DNA of 54,670 nucleotides from Gammaproteobacteria bacterium (GTDB taxonomy: Bacteria; Pseudomonadota; Gammaproteobacteria; Xanthomonadales; SZUA-36). The stretch lies in contig JAJRUM010000046.1 of NCBI GenBank assembly GCA_024277815.1, positions 1 to 54,670 of the forward strand, read 5' to 3'. This document shows positions 33,562 through 42,520 of this stretch, piece by piece. The notes beneath the pieces were generated by a model. It saw only the letters and a list, made by a program, of their open reading frames with translations. It did not search any database and had not been told where the DNA came from. Made by a program: the position numbers and the translations under genes. The stretch's first letter is position 1; each line of letters starts with the position of its first letter.

Positions 33562-34481
33562 AAAAAACCTCCTTTTTTTATCTCAGCAATAACAGCCTGC
33601 AGCGATCGCTCGAAGGATGCCGGAAAAATGCCAAAAGCCTCGCCAATCCGCTGTGTATCCAGTACCGACCACCTGGGCCGCTTTGCCGGCTGTGGGAACT
33701 CTGTACTGGGAACAGGCGTCAGCGCTGGCTGTTTGTGCAGCAGTTTTGCGGCAACAGCGAGGCTGAATATCTTACCTGCAAACTCGTACCAGCTAACCGC
33801 CCGGTCATCACAATAGTGGAAAGTCCCATGACAACTCTCTGCCCCGGGTGTCTGCCAGGCCTGAACAATGGTGTTGCTGGCAGCCGCCAGGCTGCGAGCC
33901 CATGTCGGACACCCGCACTGATCATTCACAATCTTTAAATCCAGCCCCTGGCGCGCCAGGTTCAGCATGCTTAAAACAAAATTCTTGCCATGTGATGAAT
34001 AAACCCACGATGTTCGAAGAGTCGCATGGGCGCAACCACTTGCTCCGATCGCAAGCTCACCAGCCAGTTTACTTTCACCATAGACATTCAGAGGTCCGGG
34101 TGTATCCGATTCAAGGTAAGGAACCGTTGAACTGCCGGCGAAAACATAATCTGTAGAGTAATGCAGCAAGCGGGCGTCATTCCGTTTGGCCCAGACAGCC
34201 AACTGCCCGGGCAGGTCAGCATTGAGCGCAAAACTCGTTTCCCGATCCGCCTCGGCCTGGTCGACCGCGGTATACGCCGCCGTATTAACAATCAAATCCG
34301 GCTGTAAGCGGGCCAGCAAAGTCTCCAGTTGGGCGGCATCACTGATATCCAGCTTCACCCAGTCAGTATTGCTCCCGGCCACTGCACTGCGATCGGTTGC
34401 AACAACCCGCCCGTGGGTTGCAAGCAACGGCAGCAATTCACTTCCAAGCTGTCCGGCTGCGCCGGTCAACAAGATGTTCAT
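33558..34481 (-). CDS. rmlD: dTDP-4-dehydrorhamnose reductase RmlD
   Basis: 307 residues. NAD(P)-binding Rossmann start [32 protein letters not shown] near 70, STDYVFAGS near 108, and the catalytic YGESKLAGE (YxxxK) near 134. It performs the last step of dTDP-L-rhamnose synthesis. Overlaps rmlC and manC by four bases each (ATGA), so the operon is translationally coupled throughout. Confidence 0.95.
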   Translation of the reverse strand: MNILLTGAAGQLGSELLPLLATHGRVVATDRSAVAGSNTDWVKLDISDAAQLETLLARLQPDLIVNTAAYTAVDQAEADRETSFALNADLPGQLAVWAKRNDARLLHYSTDYVFAGSSTVPYLESDTPGPLNVYGESKLAGELAIGASGCAHATLRTSWVYSSHGKNFVLSMLNLARQGLDLKIVNDQCGCPTWARSLAAASNTIVQAWQTPGAESCHGTFHYCDDRAVSWYEFAGKIFSLAVAAKLLHKQPALTPVPSTEFPQPAKRPRWSVLDTQRIGEAFGIFPASFERSLQAVIAEIKKGGFL

Positions 34482-35035
34482 TTACCACCACCCGGCAGGC
34501 ATTCAGGTACTACATCACGGAGACGAGGCGCATCACGGTCTTTGGCTGATACTGATACAGGCTCAAGCGGCCATTGCACATTGATATCAGGGTCATTCCA
34601 GGCAATGGCGGCATCAAACTGTGGTGCGTACTCGGTGGTGCAGTGGTAGTGAAACAGAGCACTGTTGCTGAGTACTATAAAGCCATGTGCAAACCCTTCG
34701 GGGATGTAAAGCTGACGGTGGTTTTCTGCGCTCAATTCAACCCCAGCCCATTGCCCGAATGATGGCGAACCCCAGCGTACATCCACGGCCACATCAAAAA
34801 TACGACCTTCGAATACGGACACAAGCTTGCCCTGCGGTTGCTGGTATTGATAGTGCAAACCACGCAGAACACCCCTCGCTGAGCGCGAAACATTGGCTTG
34901 TGAGAAGCTGTCTGGTAGACCGTGGCATCGGTAGCTGCTGGACTTCCACGTTTCCTGAAAGAAACCCCTGTCATCACCATGCACCCGGGGCTCTATGATG
35001 ATAACGCCATCGAGACCCGTTTCCAGAACCTTCAA
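34478..35035 (-). CDS. rmlC: dTDP-4-dehydrorhamnose 3,5-epimerase RmlC
   Basis: 185 residues, as usual. The cupin-fold signature is visible: [12 protein letters not shown] near 22, [20 protein letters not shown] near 44 with the catalytic His, [20 protein letters not shown] near 85, and the substrate loop [14 protein letters not shown] near 112. Third step of the dTDP-L-rhamnose route. Four-base overlaps with both rmlA and rmlD. Confidence 0.95.
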   Translation of the reverse strand: MKVLETGLDGVIIIEPRVHGDDRGFFQETWKSSSYRCHGLPDSFSQANVSRSARGVLRGLHYQYQQPQGKLVSVFEGRIFDVAVDVRWGSPSFGQWAGVELSAENHRQLYIPEGFAHGFIVLSNSALFHYHCTTEYAPQFDAAIAWNDPDINVQWPLEPVSVSAKDRDAPRLRDVVPECLPGGGK

Positions 35036-35916
35036 CCGTGCGACCCCCGCTCCAGTAGCTGTACAAGGTACTCACCATAACCACTGCTGCGCAACGGCTC
35101 CGCAAGCTGCAAAACCTGCTTACGATCAATCCAGCCATGAAAATAAGCAATTTCTTCCGGACAGGCAATCTTGAGCCCCTGCCGGGATTCCATCGTTTCA
35201 ATAAAACTGGAAGCTTGCTGCAACGATTGGTGTGTACCCGTGTCCAGCCAGGCATAGCCCCTGCCCAGGCGCTCCAGATGCAGGCTGCCGTCCTCAAGGT
35301 AGCGGCGATTCAGATCGGTGATTTCCAGCTCTCCACGGGGAGAAGGAGACAATTCACGGGCAAACTGGCTGGCTCTGCCATCGTAAAAATACAGGCCGGT
35401 AACCGCATAGTTCGAGCGCGGGCTGGTAGGCTTCTCCTGCAGACTGAGTACCCGCATGTCCTGATCAAACTCCACCACGCCGTAGCGCTCGGGATCATAC
35501 ACCCAGTAACCGAACACAGTACTCCCGTCCAGTCGCTGCATACAGCGGGACAGCAAATCCTGCAGACCACCGCCGTGGAATATATTATCGCCAAGAATCA
35601 GGCAGGAAGGGCTGCCGTCAAGGAAATCCTCGCCAATGATAAAAGCCTGTGCGAGGCCGTCAGGACTTTCCTGTATGGCGAATGATATCTGCAGACCCCA
35701 CTGACTTCCATCCCCAAGCAATTGCTGAAACAGCGCTTGCTCATGGGGGGTGGTAATCACCAGTATTTCCTGTATACCCGCCTGCATCAATGTTGATAAC
35801 GGGTAGTAGATCATCGGCTTGTCATACACGGGCAACAACTGCTTGCTGATGACCCGCGTAATTGGATATAAACGGGTACCGCTGCCGCCGGCGAGTATAA
35901 TGCCTTTTCTTGACAC
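35032..35916 (-). CDS. rmlA: Glucose-1-phosphate thymidylyltransferase RmlA
   Basis: 294 residues. [20 protein letters not shown] near the start, [20 protein letters not shown] next, and the substrate block [11 protein letters not shown] near 110, [18 protein letters not shown] near 142, and [19 protein letters not shown] near 165. It makes dTDP-glucose from glucose-1-phosphate and dTTP, and is the feedback-controlled first step. First gene of the rmlACD-manC unit. The second pathway gene, rmlB, is not in this window. Confidence 0.96.
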   Translation of the reverse strand: MSRKGIILAGGSGTRLYPITRVISKQLLPVYDKPMIYYPLSTLMQAGIQEILVITTPHEQALFQQLLGDGSQWGLQISFAIQESPDGLAQAFIIGEDFLDGSPSCLILGDNIFHGGGLQDLLSRCMQRLDGSTVFGYWVYDPERYGVVEFDQDMRVLSLQEKPTSPRSNYAVTGLYFYDGRASQFARELSPSPRGELEITDLNRRYLEDGSLHLERLGRGYAWLDTGTHQSLQQASSFIETMESRQGLKIACPEEIAYFHGWIDRKQVLQLAEPLRSSGYGEYLVQLLERGSHG

Positions 35917-35940
35917 TTTAGTTCTTAAAAGTATTGGTAG

Positions 35941-36405
35941 TCAGAACGGAATGTCGTCATCAGCAAAGCCGCTGTCCGACTGAGGCTGCGCTGCAGCTTG
36001 CTTGGCAGGCGCATTGCTGCGAAAGCCACCGCCATCCTGTTGAGGCCGGGCACCAGCATCGCCGCCACGACTACCCAGCATCTGCATCTCATTGGCTACA
36101 ATTTCAGTGGTGTAACGATCCTGACCGTTCTGATCCTGCCACTTGCGGGTCTGTAACTTTCCCTCGATATAAACCTGTGAGCCTTTGCGCAGATACTCGC
36201 CGGCAATTTCTGCCAGCCTTCTGAAAAATACCACCCTGTGCCACTCGGTTTTCTCTTGTTTCTCACCCGTTTGCTTATCATTCCAGCTTTCGGATGTGGC
36301 CACTGTGATATTTGCGATTGCCGCACCACTGGCGGTATATTTCATATCGGGGTCTTTGCCCAGATTACCCACCAGAATTACCTTATTAACACCTCTTGCC
36401 ATCAA
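35941..36405 (-). CDS. ssb: Single-stranded DNA-binding protein
   Basis: 154 residues. The OB-fold N-terminus [20 protein letters not shown] and [20 protein letters not shown] are diagnostic, followed by a Gly/Gln/Ala-rich linker and the acidic C-terminal tip DDDIPF that recruits partner proteins. SSB protects single-stranded DNA in replication and repair. It follows the MFS transporter gene on the same strand; ssb and a YajR-like gene are neighbours in several gammaproteobacteria, often near uvrA. Confidence 0.97.
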   Translation of the reverse strand: MMARGVNKVILVGNLGKDPDMKYTASGAAIANITVATSESWNDKQTGEKQEKTEWHRVVFFRRLAEIAGEYLRKGSQVYIEGKLQTRKWQDQNGQDRYTTEIVANEMQMLGSRGGDAGARPQQDGGGFRSNAPAKQAAAQPQSDSGFADDDIPF

Positions 36406-36472
36406 GCTTCTCCTGCTATGCGAAGCCCTGCTTCACAGTTCAAATTCAGTCGTTAAAGTGTAGCATATACCG

Positions 36473-37690
36473 TCAGCTCAGCTGCCCGTTTCGGGATGAC
36501 CTTAGCCAGGCTGACATCACCACGGCCCAAAGTATGCACAGCGTAGCTGCGATACCCAAAGTCATAGCCGCTCCTTTGGCTCCCAGCAGCGCCCCACCCA
36601 TCACACCACCGGCGAACGCACCAAGAAACTGAAAGGTCGTGTACATGCCCATCTTTCGACCACGACCGCTGGTACCTGCCAGCGCACTGACCATTGAGGG
36701 CATGGTCGCTTCCAATAAGTTGAACGCCAGAAAAAACCCCAGCGAGAACACCAGCATTGCGAGCACCGACCAACCCACGGACATCAACCCCAATGCTCCA
36801 CCCAAAACCAGGAATGCCAGCGGTAAAGCCATATACTCCTTTTTATGTGCTGCAATACGCCGCAACATCGGAAACACCAGCAGTGCCGAACCCAGCATGG
36901 ACGGGACATACAATCGCCAGTGATACTCCAGTTCAAAGCTGAAGTGCTTAACCAGCATTCCAGGTAATACCACGAACAGTAAGGTCATCACGGCATGCAA
37001 CAAGAATACAGAAAGTGCCAGCGGCCAAATAGTGGTTGATTGCCCTGTGGCCTGTAGGGTTTCTTCTTCTACAACTGCCGTCTTTGGCAGGCTCAACACC
37101 AGCACCATACCCATGACGCCAAGCACTGCGGTAATCCAGAACAAGCCACTCAACCCGACCAGCGTCGACATCGGCACCGAGATCATCATCGACAAAAGAA
37201 ACGATGCGCCAATGCCCATACCAATGATGGCCATGACCACACTGCGATTCTTTGCGCTGGTATGGTCAGCGGCAAACGCAAGCGCAACGCCGGCGATGGC
37301 ACCACAGCCCTGCAGTGCGCGACCCGCAATCAACATTGTCATCGTATCCGCCAGTGCCGCCACAACGCCACCCACAGCAAACAGTGCCAGGCCAATCAGC
37401 ATAATGGGCCGGCGTCCGAACCGATCTGAAAGCTTGCCAAATGGCTGCTGCAGAACAGCCTGGGTCAGGCCATAAATCCCAACAGCGAGCCCGGCGCGGG
37501 CAGGGCTAAAACCGGGAATGTCTGCGGCGAGGATCATGAATACAGGCAAAATCATGAATAATCCAAGCATACGAAAAGCAATAACACCCGCCAGCGTGAT
37601 GCCAGTTCGCAACTCATTGGCTTGTAGTTGACCAAACAATTTAACAGTCCTCTGGATTTCACCTGTGGATGGTACCCGGAAAGGCAGCAC
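36473..37690 (-). CDS. Major facilitator superfamily transporter, YajR-like, without YAM domain
   Basis: 405 residues from GTG at 37690; a shorter start nearer the first membrane segment is possible. Twelve apolar segments are visible, and the MFS motif A is present in FGKLSDRFGRRPIMLIG near residue 85. The sequence FRMLGLFMILPVFMILA and GIYGLTQAVLQQPFG closely parallels Escherichia coli YajR, as does FNLLEATMPSMVSALAG. However, YajR has a C-terminal cytosolic YAM domain of about 65 residues, and this protein ends just after its last membrane helix. The substrate is unknown; such proteins are proton-driven efflux or drug exporters by homology. Confidence 0.9.
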   Translation of the reverse strand: MLPFRVPSTGEIQRTVKLFGQLQANELRTGITLAGVIAFRMLGLFMILPVFMILAADIPGFSPARAGLAVGIYGLTQAVLQQPFGKLSDRFGRRPIMLIGLALFAVGGVVAALADTMTMLIAGRALQGCGAIAGVALAFAADHTSAKNRSVVMAIIGMGIGASFLLSMMISVPMSTLVGLSGLFWITAVLGVMGMVLVLSLPKTAVVEEETLQATGQSTTIWPLALSVFLLHAVMTLLFVVLPGMLVKHFSFELEYHWRLYVPSMLGSALLVFPMLRRIAAHKKEYMALPLAFLVLGGALGLMSVGWSVLAMLVFSLGFFLAFNLLEATMPSMVSALAGTSGRGRKMGMYTTFQFLGAFAGGVMGGALLGAKGAAMTLGIAATLCILWAVVMSAWLRSSRNGQLS

Positions 37691-37918
37691 AGTATATGCG
37701 CCACATGACGAAATTTCATAGCATTTGTTAATGCGTGATTTATAATCTCTTGCAACAGCAGAGAACCGGGCTGGCTAATACCTGCCAGGTCGCTGCATCG
37801 GGAAACAACCTAGTTCACAACCGGGAATGACGCACGTAATGTTTTTAGCACACTTCAGCACAGAGTACCGCCCTGGCAGGCGAGTCGAAACCTGCTCCTG
37901 CAGACCAGTCGCACTGGC

Positions 37919-38926
37919 ATGACCGTGAACCCGGAAGCTGAAGCCAGCAACAGCCCGTCTCCTCTGGAACAGATTGTCTCGCTTAGCGCAGCAGATATGG
38001 CAAAAGTGGATGAATTTATCCATTCGAGCCTGCAATCCGAGGTCGTGCTAATCAACCAGATTGCCAATTACATCGTCTCCAGCGGCGGAAAACGTTTACG
38101 GCCCATGTTGCTCACGCTCTGCGCTCACGCTTGTGGCTACCAGGGGCAGCACCATATATCACTGGCGGCCATTATCGAGTTTATTCATACCGCAACACTC
38201 CTGCATGACGATGTGGTGGATGAATCAGACCTGCGCCGCGGCCAGCAGAGTGCCCACGCCGTATGGGGCAATGCTGCCAGCGTGTTGGTCGGGGACTTCC
38301 TGTACTCAAGAAGCTTTCAGATGATGGTGGGCCTGGACTCCATGCGCATAATGGAAGTGCTGGCGCATACGACCAACACCATCGCAGAAGGTGAAGTGCA
38401 GCAACTGCTGAACATGGGCGACCCTGAAGTTGATCAGTCCCGTTACATGCAAGTGATTGAGAACAAAACTGCAAAATTATTTGAGGCGGCCTGCCGGCTT
38501 GCGGCCATCATCAGTGAACAACCCGGCGCAATAGAAAATGCACTGGCGCTGTATGGCAGCCGACTCGGGTCTGCATTCCAGATTGCCGACGATGTACTTG
38601 ACTACACCGGCGATGCCGGAACCATGGGCAAGAATGCCGGCGATGATCTGGCAGAAGGAAAACCGACACTGCCATTGATCTTTGCCCGCGAAAGGTGCGA
38701 TGAAAATGACCGCCGGTTACTGGATGAAGCCATTCGGAATGGTGGACTGGATGACTTGTCACCGGTCTTGGCTATCATTGAACAAACCCAATCTCTGGAT
38801 GCGGCAATGGCTTGTGCCAGAGCACAGGCAGATGAAGCAACGCAGGCCCTGCAGGGCCTGCCCATATCACCATGGCGTATTGCGCTGGAGCAACTGGCTG
38901 ACTACAGCGTCAACCGGAATCACTAA
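37919..38926 (+). CDS. ispB: Octaprenyl diphosphate synthase IspB
   Basis: 335 residues, about 12 more than Escherichia coli IspB. Trans-prenyltransferase that builds the long isoprenoid side chain of ubiquinone and menaquinone. The first Asp-rich motif is in LLHDDVVDESDLRRGQ (DDxxD at 97-101) and the second in QIADDVLDYTGD near residue 222. GGKRLRPML near 57 and AEGEVQQLL near 156 are also conserved. There is no good ribosome-binding site before the chosen ATG; a later Met near residue 27 is possible but would cut the first helix. Confidence 0.95.
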   Translation: MTVNPEAEASNSPSPLEQIVSLSAADMAKVDEFIHSSLQSEVVLINQIANYIVSSGGKRLRPMLLTLCAHACGYQGQHHISLAAIIEFIHTATLLHDDVVDESDLRRGQQSAHAVWGNAASVLVGDFLYSRSFQMMVGLDSMRIMEVLAHTTNTIAEGEVQQLLNMGDPEVDQSRYMQVIENKTAKLFEAACRLAAIISEQPGAIENALALYGSRLGSAFQIADDVLDYTGDAGTMGKNAGDDLAEGKPTLPLIFARERCDENDRRLLDEAIRNGGLDDLSPVLAIIEQTQSLDAAMACARAQADEATQALQGLPISPWRIALEQLADYSVNRNH

Positions 38927-38963
38927 CGCAACAGGCCTGAATTTCCGCTACATTGGTTTTGCC

Positions 38964-39473
38964 TTATAGCTGCGCGTTCCACTCCGCGATCTGCCCGGCA
39001 TGCTGTTCAAGCAAGTCATCACCACCCGTGATGGTGACAGAAATTAAATCATCCTCACCCTGAATCGCATTCACTACCGCCTGATCATCAGTTGACACAA
39101 CGCTGCCGAAAACAGTGTGTTTGCCATCCAGCCAGGGTGTTTCAACATGGGTGATAAAGAACTGACTGCCGTTGGTGCCTGGTCCGGCGTTGGCCATGGA
39201 CAATTTCCCCGGCGCATCATGCCCAAGCTCTGCACAGCACTCATCTTCAAAACGATAGCCCGGCCCACCTGTCCCGGTACCCAGCGGACAGCCACCCTGG
39301 ATCATGAAGTTATCAATCACACGATGAAAATTCAGGCCATCGTAGAAGCCACGTTTAGCCAGGTTCACAAAATTGGCCACTGTCACGGGTGCGTGCTGCG
39401 GGTGCAGGCGTAAATGAATAACTCCCCGGCTGGTTTTCATTTCCGCCAGTATCTCGTTTGCTGTATCGGTCAT
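38964..39473 (-). CDS. ppiB: Peptidyl-prolyl cis-trans isomerase, cyclophilin type (PpiB-like)
   Basis: 169 residues, cytoplasmic cyclophilin without a signal peptide. [22 protein letters not shown] near the start, then [20 protein letters not shown] with the catalytic Arg and FMQ-type core (FMIQ), [12 protein letters not shown], and [20 protein letters not shown] near 105. It catalyses proline isomerisation in protein folding. Convergent with ispB; upstream lies the short region that also carries the possible small RNA on the other strand. Confidence 0.95.
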   Translation of the reverse strand: MTDTANEILAEMKTSRGVIHLRLHPQHAPVTVANFVNLAKRGFYDGLNFHRVIDNFMIQGGCPLGTGTGGPGYRFEDECCAELGHDAPGKLSMANAGPGTNGSQFFITHVETPWLDGKHTVFGSVVSTDDQAVVNAIQGEDDLISVTITGGDDLLEQHAGQIAEWNAQL

Positions 39474-39543
39474 GTTAGAACTCCAAATTAATTTAGTGTG
39501 ACTTGAAACTTTTCCCGCATAACAGCGGTCTCTATTAGTAACA

Positions 39544-39619
39544 GGCCGCGGGCAATGGTCTCTCCCTCATGCCAACAGGGTATCTATGCACTCCTCACCC
39601 CTGTCCCGCGGCCTTTTTT
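39544..39619 (+). ncRNA. Candidate small structured RNA with intrinsic terminator
   Basis: GGCCGCGGG (39544-39552) pairs perfectly with CCCGCGGCC (39605-39613), followed at once by six T (39614-39619). Stacked inside it, ACAGGG (39575-39580) pairs with CCCTGT (39599-39604), and the remaining arm can form a small GGCA/TGCC or TGG/CCA helix, so the whole folds as a branched structure of about 70 bases. TATTAG at 39533-39538 would be a -10 placing the start at about 39545, exactly at the first stem; the -35 is weak. The T run is on the plus strand only, so it is not the terminator of murD2 (minus strand). No known RNA family is recognised. Confidence 0.35.
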
Positions 39620-40985
39620 AATGGGTGCCAGCTGGCTTTTTTTCAATACCTGCATAGCTGGCAAATTGCTCACCCCGATCTTCAAAATCCCGGAAATACG
39701 GAAAACTTGGTGCGCCGGGAGACAGCAGAATACAACCCTGACCCACAATCAGGCCCTGCGCCAGTTTCACCGCCTGAGCCAGATTGTCCACAGCGTGCAA
39801 GCCAGCTTCCGGCTCAACCCCGGAACTGCGGAGGCTGGCAAGTATTTCCGATCCATTGTCCGGCATGGTAACAATTGCGAGCGGCGGGTGTGCAAGCAAC
39901 CCATCGCTGAATGCCGTCCAGTCCAAGCCCCGATCCAACCCGCCAAGCAGCAGCACAACACCTTTACTACCGACTGTGTTCAGCGCGGCCGTCACGGACA
40001 CCGGCGTGGTGGAAATGCTGTCGTCTATGTAGCAAATGCCATTTTTTTCTCCGATCCACTGCAGTCGATGGGGCAAACCAGTGAACTCAGTAAGAACCTG
40101 ATCAATTCCGGGAATTTCCAAATCCAGTGCGTCAATTACCGTCAATGCCGCTGCCAGGTTTTGCATATTGTGTTCGCCTGGAAGGGATTTGGGTGCCGGA
40201 ATTGCCAGCTTGTCCTGCGTGCAGACCACTGCTGTTTTACCCGACTGCCAGCCTTCCCCGCCATCGCGGTTAAACCAGATTACCCGCCCGAAGCCCCGCA
40301 GGCTTTCACGTAACGCTGTATCTGAGTAATTAGCCTGTAAGCCGCCAACCTTGACCAGCCTTGACAGCTTGAGCTTATCGGCCCGGTAATGCTCTGCATC
40401 GCCGTGCCAGTCAATATGTTCATCACTAAGATTCAGAATAACAGCGATATCCGGCTCAGCTTCAAGGTCTGAAATCTGGTAGCTGGAGAGTTCAATGACC
40501 CACCAATCCACAGCTGAAGGTTCAAAATCCAGCATTGGCCTGCCAATATTTCCTGCCAGATTGACACGCAGGCCCGCAGAACTGAGCAAATGAGCGACCA
40601 GCGCAGCCGTAGTGCTTTTCCCCTTGGTGCCAGTGATGCATATCGTCTTTGCTTGTGGATTCCCGGCAAACCAAAGATTGGTCGCGGTCGTAAACTGCAC
40701 ACCCAAAGACCTTAACGCTTTCATCTCTGGCCGATAGGGGCTGATGCCGGCAGATCGTACCAACACGTCAAAATGCTGCAATTCGGCGACGTCCAGGGGA
40801 CCGATCTGACAATGGTCAAGCGCCGAATCCAGCCTCTCAATGAAACCATCATCAGCTGCACTTTCTGCAAATAAACTTAAGCTCATATCTGGAAAGTGGC
40901 GACGGATTTGCCGCCAGACTGCCTGACCTTCCCGGCCGAGGCCGAGGATAGCGACCCGCTTGTCTGCCAGGTCTCTAAATCGCAT
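39618..40985 (-). CDS. murD2: UDP-N-acetylmuramoyl-L-alanine--L-glutamate ligase MurD2
   Basis: 455 residues of Mur-ligase fold: N-terminal Rossmann domain (RVAILGLGREGQAVWRQIRR), ATP loop ITGTKGKSTTAALVAHLL (119-126 core), ELSSYQISDLEAEPDIAVIL near 171, DEHIDWHGD near 192, and a C-terminal domain with LPHRLQWIGEKNGICYIDDS and PGAPSFPYFRDFEDRGEQF. Canonical MurD adds D-Glu. In Xanthomonas a second form, MurD2, adds L-Glu, after which MurL inverts it; adjacency to murL here supports that function. It overlaps murL by 11 bases. Without the neighbour this would be called MurD. Confidence 0.88.
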   Translation of the reverse strand: MRFRDLADKRVAILGLGREGQAVWRQIRRHFPDMSLSLFAESAADDGFIERLDSALDHCQIGPLDVAELQHFDVLVRSAGISPYRPEMKALRSLGVQFTTATNLWFAGNPQAKTICITGTKGKSTTAALVAHLLSSAGLRVNLAGNIGRPMLDFEPSAVDWWVIELSSYQISDLEAEPDIAVILNLSDEHIDWHGDAEHYRADKLKLSRLVKVGGLQANYSDTALRESLRGFGRVIWFNRDGGEGWQSGKTAVVCTQDKLAIPAPKSLPGEHNMQNLAAALTVIDALDLEIPGIDQVLTEFTGLPHRLQWIGEKNGICYIDDSISTTPVSVTAALNTVGSKGVVLLLGGLDRGLDWTAFSDGLLAHPPLAIVTMPDNGSEILASLRSSGVEPEAGLHAVDNLAQAVKLAQGLIVGQGCILLSPGAPSFPYFRDFEDRGEQFASYAGIEKKPAGTH

Positions 40986-42339
40986 CCGGATCTCTCTGAA
41001 AGCAAGCCATTTTTGCCATCACCGCAGATGGAATACAATGGCCGGCATCGGGGTCAGGAAACAACTCGAGATCACCAGCCCGCCTGACTTCCGGATACAC
41101 TGCCAGGGCCTTGACCACTGCCTTACCCCGCCAGTCAGGCAAGCCCGCAAGGTGCCTCATAGCAGCCCGACTCTCCGCCACACTTCCGACACACTCGAAA
41201 GGCTTGGGTTCCCCTAACCCGCACAGCTGCCTGAACCCCGGCAATTGTTCCTGCCTGTCAAGCAGGTCGGCTCCCTGAATGGCGACTAACTGTTCCGGGC
41301 TCATAAAGGGGGCCAGCGCGAGGGCCGCGAAACGACATTTCGGGCAATCCTGGCACCAGCGGCCCTTGATGTGTGAACCATCGAGGTGAAAATTCCGGTT
41401 GCAACTGGAAAACACCGCGTGGTACTCGGCCATGCCGGAGAAATGGCGCGCAATGGCAATTTCACCGTGACACCGGAGTGCAGAAAAATACTCGAGGTTC
41501 GGTGATACCCGATGGCGGATAAGTTCACGAAAGGCCTGTTCAAACGCCAGGCTCTTGCTGTACTGATGGTTCACCTCCATACCCTGTGAGTCAGTCAGTG
41601 TCGCCTCGCTGGCAGAAGATTCATTGGCGAAAACAACATATCGATACCCGTATAACAAACCGGCACACACTAAAATGGCCGAATTGATCGCCGTGACCGG
41701 AACATGGCCGTTCCAGGCGCCGGCCGTATTCATTTGAGTCAGTTGTGATGATAATTTCCGGCCTATCCTTATCAACGGCAGGCCGGCGACTCTGGCCGTG
41801 TCCCCAATTAACTCTGAACCACCAACGCAGGCCGGTTGCACATCAATTCCGGCCTCATTGAGCATCTGTAAGCAAACCAGGCTGTCTTTGCCGCCACCCA
41901 TGGCCACCAGGGCACGTTCAGCAAGGTCCAGATCCATAGCTACAGGTGCTTCATCGATGTTTTTTTTAAACTGAATCAAGCCGGAAAGATCCAGTTGGTT
42001 CACATAAGCAAACTCACCCAGACCTTGAGTGTACAACTCATTGAGAAACGCGGACAGGGCATCATCAACCCGACATTTTTCCAGTTCAATACTGTGCGGG
42101 AGGACGGCCTTGAAATAGCTTATTCCTGCAATCAAATGCAGAACTTCAAGCGCCTGTAGAAAAGCCGCCTGGCGGGATGCATCTGCTGGCCACGGTGCCC
42201 ATGGAAATACGATGGTCTCATGCAGTAACTGGCCATCGATCTCATATGAGAGCGTGGCTTCACCAGTCGCCGCATCATAGTGATGTCCTGAAAAGCTGAA
42301 ACAGTTTGCCCGCCTGTCACTGTCTGTTAAACCCTTCAT
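40975..42339 (-). CDS. murL: UDP-N-acetyl-alpha-D-muramoyl-L-alanyl-L-glutamate epimerase MurL
   Basis: 454 residues from MKGLTDSDRR at 42339; the open frame goes 35 codons further but that part has no similarity. MurL uses ATP to adenylylate the Glu alpha-carboxylate of UDP-MurNAc-L-Ala-L-Glu and inverts its configuration, which replaces glutamate racemase. Visible: VAMGGGKDSLVCLQML (147-160), a PP-loop-like nucleotide site; QPACVGGSELIGDTARVAGL; GAWNGHVPVTAINSAI near 221; VVFANESSASEATL near 248; and a Cys-rich tail WCQDCPKCRFAAL. It is the first gene of the two-gene unit with murD2. Confidence 0.9.
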   Translation of the reverse strand: MKGLTDSDRRANCFSFSGHHYDAATGEATLSYEIDGQLLHETIVFPWAPWPADASRQAAFLQALEVLHLIAGISYFKAVLPHSIELEKCRVDDALSAFLNELYTQGLGEFAYVNQLDLSGLIQFKKNIDEAPVAMDLDLAERALVAMGGGKDSLVCLQMLNEAGIDVQPACVGGSELIGDTARVAGLPLIRIGRKLSSQLTQMNTAGAWNGHVPVTAINSAILVCAGLLYGYRYVVFANESSASEATLTDSQGMEVNHQYSKSLAFEQAFRELIRHRVSPNLEYFSALRCHGEIAIARHFSGMAEYHAVFSSCNRNFHLDGSHIKGRWCQDCPKCRFAALALAPFMSPEQLVAIQGADLLDRQEQLPGFRQLCGLGEPKPFECVGSVAESRAAMRHLAGLPDWRGKAVVKALAVYPEVRRAGDLELFPDPDAGHCIPSAVMAKMACFQRDPDAI

Positions 42340-42520
42340 GGTTGGTACCCAAAGCCCTGCGTGTGGTGATGCCGCAACGTTACCCGAAGCAGCAAATGCT
42401 GTACAGCGCCAACAAGTGCAGTTTGGCGGCCTGGTTACGCGCAAAAAAGCGGCACCCGAGTCGATGCCGCTTCAAGTATACAGGGTAATTGGCAAAACCC
42501 TGCGGAGTGGTATATTCAAC

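Noticed and set aside
39555..40313. A 252-codon plus-strand ORF antisense to murD2
   Set aside because: Lies opposite a clear Mur ligase and begins inside the candidate RNA hairpin; composition is that of a shadow frame.
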